Source of the DNA: Aptenodytes patagonicus
Taxonomy: Eukaryota; Chordata; Aves; Sphenisciformes; Spheniscidae
Direction of reading: 5' to 3'
Length of the DNA stretch: 64,000 nt
Assembly (NCBI RefSeq): GCF_965638725.1
Contig: NC_134963.1
Location: 7,199,501-7,263,500, forward strand
Shown: positions 59,701 through 64,000 of the stretch, piece after piece
How positions within the stretch are numbered: the first letter of the stretch is position 1
Layout: each line of letters starts with the position of its first letter
Program-made: the position numbers and the translations under genes
Notes under the pieces: generated by a model
The model's input: only the letters and a program-made list of their open reading frames with translations
What the model was told of the DNA's origin: nothing
Databases searched by the model: none

Positions 59701-62700
59701 GGACCTGCTACAGCAATCACAGTGGATGTGCATGGGACTGCAACCCAAGGCCCAGCGGGGGTGAGCAAATGGAGGAATTCATATCCCGAGAACATATGGG
59801 GATGCACAATATGAGATCCCCAGGAGAAACAACAATGTGACTAGTCTTGTAACCATGGTACCAAGGCTATTTTAAAACAAGATGCAAGGAAGAGCGCCAA
59901 AGAATTTTTGTTTTTTTCCAAACCTAGTCAAGCTTCTTTGACTAACCGGCTACTACATTTCTGCTTTCTGCAAATATTGAAATGTGTATCCTTACCAATA
60001 GTAGGAATCAGAGTCCACTGTGGCAGTGAAGTGCTCATAGCATCGATGAAGGTCTATATATGCAGTTTTGCTCAGTTTCAGGCAAAAGCCTTCTAAGCCT
60101 TCAGCTTTAAAGACAGGGTCAGCATTGCTTTACAAAGCCTGAATCTATTGAAGACTTCCAGTCATTCACAGACATCTGCCTCAAACAATATATTTATCTC
60201 CAGCTGCAATTAAGTACTCTGCATGTGACAACACACCTACCTTGAAAGCATTTAAGAAAATAATCGCTTATTCCCTTGGTAGTACAATGTGAGGTGCTAC
60301 TGTACAACACAGTATGGTAAAGGCTTTTCTATGCATAAAACTTTCTGTACACATACAGACTTACACTTAGTGCTCTAAAGGGCAAAAAAGATTAAGAAGC
60401 GATTACACTAAACTGCATATACCAGTATGAAAAAAGAATTGTACTTACAGCAGAATTATAGCATTTATTATAGAATTATAGAAAAACTATCTAAAAATTT
60501 AATTGTAAGAATTATAGCAAAAAATGTAAAAAAACCCACCAAAACCCAAACCCCAAAAAATTAGTTGCATTTGCCAGTGGATCTACTTCCCAGTAGTGCA
60601 TGGAGGACTAAAAAAAAAAAAAAAGCCCAGTTTCTAAAAGAATCAGGAAAAAAAGTTTATTAAAAAGTTTCTAAAAGTTATATTGAAAAATGGGGCATCA
60701 CTATCATGAAGACAGTTTTCCATGACCTTCATTCATGCTCAGGCAGGTCACTAAATAATAGATCAGAGAAAAGAACTGCCAGACCTTTTTTTAGTCAGTT
60801 GTCACACTCAATATAGTCAAGCTGTAAAATATAAAGCAATAATATGCCAGAGAATTTAGGTTAGGCTACGGGTCATTGTGGGGTGAGGAAATTTGCTTGG
60901 AATTCACTAGTGTTATGTCAAACACATGGGAAAAGTGATTAAATTCCATTTATCAAATTATAACTAAGCTTACATTAATTTGCTGCAATGTTAAGTGAAG
61001 TAGAAAAATGGGTTTGTAAACCTAAAGCAGTTAAAAACTTCCTGATGAAAGCACATCGGGATGAGCACGTCAAACTTTGTGAGAACCTTTGTAGAGCTGC
61101 ATTTCCAATGATAAGTAGAAGTAGGAAACAAATAACCCAGTGTAATCCAGGAAAAAAAAGAGATAGTCTAAAAAACATGAGACTGCTATTTAAACAGTAT
61201 TCATTGAAAAATACAGATCTCTCTGAAAGGAGGATAGCCACTGTCTGAAACTTTGTCAGTGTATCACTTACTCAGACCAGCTGAGGCAGAGTTAAAGGGT
61301 GAGTAACAATTGCTCTGTCCGCCCTTCTGCCTGAGCACTTATTTATGGTGACGCTTGAAAAGCATCGCTTGGATATTTTGGTGTTTGTCACATAGACTGG
61401 GCATTTTCAGAACCATTCAAACCACAGCATCCATAACATGCAACACACGAAGAAGCAAAAAACATCCAGACAAACAAACACCGCCTTTGGAAAACCTGGG
61501 ATCTACTAATCAGAATCTTCTTCCTCTTGTTTCTCAAAATTTAGAGGAACCATTTCCATCTGGCAAGAGCAATTGTATTAATTGATTTGTTCACCCATTC
61601 AAGGCCAGAGGGAACCATCAGATCATCTCCTCTGGCTCTCCTGAAACGCATCTTTACATTTCACCCAGTTACATCTGTAATTAACCCTGTGTAACTGTAC
61701 TGAGCTAAGCTGTATGTGTGGATGTTTTTAGATCAGAGCTGATATCCATCAGAAAACATGCTTCCACTGACAGTCTATTTTCATAGTTAATCACTTCATT
61801 GTTAGAAACATATTTAAATTTGAAATAAAACAAATCTGACTGTGGCTTCTAGCTACTGACTCTCATTATGCTTTTATTTGGAAGATTATAGAGCTCTTCA
61901 GCAACTGGCATTCACCATGCAGGAACACACAGGTTTTAAGCAAGACACCTCAATTTTTCCCTTCATAAATTAAACAGATTGAGTTCTTCAAATCTTTTAT
62001 TACAAGATACTTTCTCTTGCTTGAGTAATTTTGCAGCTGTGTTCTGAATTCTCGCCAATGTTTCCAATGGGCTTTTCAAATAAGTAAGGATGTAACTATA
62101 TAGACTATTTGAGTACTGACCAAAAGCATGGTCAGCACTGCTTAGAGCACCATGTATTTTCAGTGGTCCTTCTGCCACATCAACCCACGAACTTCTCTTC
62201 AGTACCTTTAGCTCCTGGATCTTCTTCAGTCACTAGTCTCTCCAGCAGACAGCTGCCCATGGCTGTTACGCAGCTTATGCTCTCATTCTTAGGCTTATAA
62301 ACTCTGCCACTGAGTGCAAAATGCAGCCAACAGCTTGGCCTGCTGGAGGTGAAATGACAAGTCCCTCTGGACTGCTCCATGCATACTGTTATTTACCCCT
62401 CTGACTCTCTGGAGATTGCAGCAGGAATGATTTACAATTACTTCCAGAGCACGGATCAAAGCGCTGAATAGTATTAGCGCTAGATTAGCTCGAAGAAAAA
62501 CCACACTAGTGACCATATCCAATGGTGGTACCAAGTAAGCCACTTATTTTGGGGGGGGTGGGGGGGTGCTTGCCATCCATTGCCCAGTTCTTAAGTATAT
62601 CAATAAAGTCCAATACTAATTTTGAAGCTAGACTGTTATATAGTACTCAAAATTAAAAAAAAAAAATAAAATCCCACCACACAACAAAGTTTTCTTCACT

Positions 62701-64000
62701 AAATCTATAGTTTCAAAGAAGGAAGTAAAATGTGTTTGACAAAACTGCCATGTTTTAGTTTGTCAACATCTGGTTCCTCTGTCAGCTTTTGCCTGTCTTT
62801 TTTTTCTTGATATTAGACAGTCTAGCTTCAGATTATCCTATTTCCTTTCAGAAATATCTGCATAACATCCAACGCTTGATCAAGGCATGACTGGAAGAGC
62901 GCTAGAGTATCCACTAAACTTTAAACCGGCCTCCCTAATTCAGATTTTTCAAACTAGCAATTCTGTGAATAGCAGGATTAATTATGTCAGTTTTCCTGTG
63001 GCACTGGATATTATGGTCGAGTGACTTTGCTATCTAAAAATATAAGAGTGACTACAGCTATTTCTATTGATGGGAACACTATTTAGACAAGACCTTGATC
63101 ATGTGGATTCTCCGATGTGCAAAAATCTGTGAAGGCAAATTGCAGCTTTTCCAAAATCGGTGGTTAGATTCTCTACCTTCTATTGGTCTGTTTCCATGAA
63201 ACTTTTAAGAACTTATCTTTGAAACCTCTACATTTCTACCCAATTTGATCCCAGTTGACCAGCAAGTTCAAAAGCAAGGCCAAAGTGGGCAAAAGAACTA
63301 ATGTGCAATAAGACACTCACACAGACACAGTGCTATCACACAACCCTTCACTTCCAGAAGAAAATAGTTTAAATAATTAAAATGATCTGCTATTGAAGTT
63401 CAATTCATTCAATCAACTCATTCAGTCACAAAGGAAGCAATACAAAAAACTAACAGCAACTCCATACCACAAAAGCCACATGTTAATTTGCCGCCGCAAA
63501 AAAAGCACAGGCGAAGACTAAAATAAGTAAATAAATAAATTGTTCTTTCGCCCATCCTGTGTTGAAATGAGCAAGGACAACATGTTCCTGGATATCACTC
63601 CCCTTGGGAAGGCAGGGGGAGGGGAAGGGAGACAGGGAGTCCACACACACAAAAAAAATCAGTCTTGCATGAACCAACTATTAACAAAGCATGTGGAGAA
63701 GTCACCTATTGCTGCCATTATATCCCAGTAACTCGCATGCAATTTTAAGTTAAATAAGGAGTTGCCAAAACGACTCACAATTAGACACAACTCACACCTT
63801 GCTGCAATAAGATAAATTTAACATCTTATTTTCAGTGAGCAGATAGGTAACAACATGTCCTGAAAAATGCTTAAATGTAACATTAACAGAAAGCCGCAGT
63901 TTGCACAGAGAAAAATCACCAAGATCATGAATTACAGACAAAGCCTTTGGATACCCTCCATCCTTCAGCTATATTCTCATACATACATGTCATGCTGTGG
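56737..64000 (-). other. CLIP1: CLIP1 intron upstream of second CAP-Gly (continues past window)
   Basis: 7.26 kb without a recognisable exon. I looked for the segment ending KIGDRVL and for the first CAP-Gly and did not see them, so they lie beyond 64000. It contains a T/G-rich stretch (59210-59300), a G-run (62550-62567) and a CR1-like fossil (61595-62085). Confidence 0.7.
61595..62085 (-). mobile_element. CR1-like LINE 3'-end fossil
   Basis: The plus strand follows the antisense order of amniote CR1 3' ends. First comes AGGCCAGAGGGAACCATCAG with GATCATCTCCTCTGG. Later come a degraded middle, then AAACAGATTGAGTTCTTCAA and GCAGCTGTGTTCTGAATTCT. The element is therefore on the minus strand. 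It is heavily decayed and no terminal octamer repeats remain. The call is from memory of the consensus. Confidence 0.5.

Noticed and set aside
1-64000. CRISPR arrays, operons, riboswitches, prokaryotic elements
   Set aside because: The window is vertebrate intron-exon sequence; no regular spacer arrays or bacterial gene structure.
56737-64000. First CAP-Gly exon of CLIP1
   Set aside because: Searched by eye for the KIGDRVL and first CAP-Gly coding signatures on the minus strand and found none; it must lie upstream of the window.
1-64000. tRNA or rRNA genes
   Set aside because: No cloverleaf-like A/B box pair or rRNA segment was recognised on reading; a covariance-model scan could not be run.

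Overview
The window is vertebrate nuclear DNA, most likely from a bird. Its two genes match avian and human VPS33A and CLIP1 (CLIP-170) exon by exon, and they sit in the same tandem order as on human 12q24. The introns are short, and a CR1-like LINE fossil is present. The encoded CLIP1 is very close to chicken CLIP-170 as I remember it but differs at scattered positions, so the species is probably a bird other than chicken. Both genes lie on the minus strand, and I found no convincing gene on the plus strand.

Layout from left to right. Positions 1-2305 are sequence downstream of VPS33A. VPS33A runs from its ATG at 10948-10950 to its stop at 2538-2540. It has 13 coding exons totalling 1806 bp, giving 601 aa, and every splice junction is in phase. 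Its promoter is a CpG island at about 10600-11200 carrying two CACGTGAC (CLEAR/TFEB-type) sites. CLIP1's likely polyadenylation signal (11243-11248) lies only about 290 bp from the VPS33A start codon. CLIP1 then fills 12123-56736 with 24 recognisable coding exons. These cover the second CAP-Gly domain, the serine-rich linker, the long coiled coil, and two C-terminal zinc knuckles ending in DETF. The first CAP-Gly domain and the start codon lie beyond 64000. Positions 56737-64000 are intron.

The main discovery candidate is a 2286-bp CLIP1 exon (32703-34988). It is one uninterrupted 762-codon frame, phase 0 at both ends, with good splice sites. It sits between the exons that are joined directly in the roughly 1,430-aa CLIP-170 I know. 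Including it would lengthen the rod by about half, to roughly 2,200 aa. Two smaller phase-0 cassettes are also present: a 33-bp microexon (47994-48026, 11 aa) and a 105-bp exon (43690-43794, 35 aa). These correspond to the reported 11- and 35-residue CLIP-170/restin inserts. The locus therefore appears to tune rod length with three modular cassettes.

The two genes act in related cell biology but are not an operon. VPS33A is the SM-family subunit of the HOPS/CORVET tethers for late endosome and lysosome fusion. CLIP-170 is a microtubule plus-end protein linking dynein/dynactin and vesicles to microtubules. Coordinates were worked out by hand from splice motifs and phase bookkeeping.
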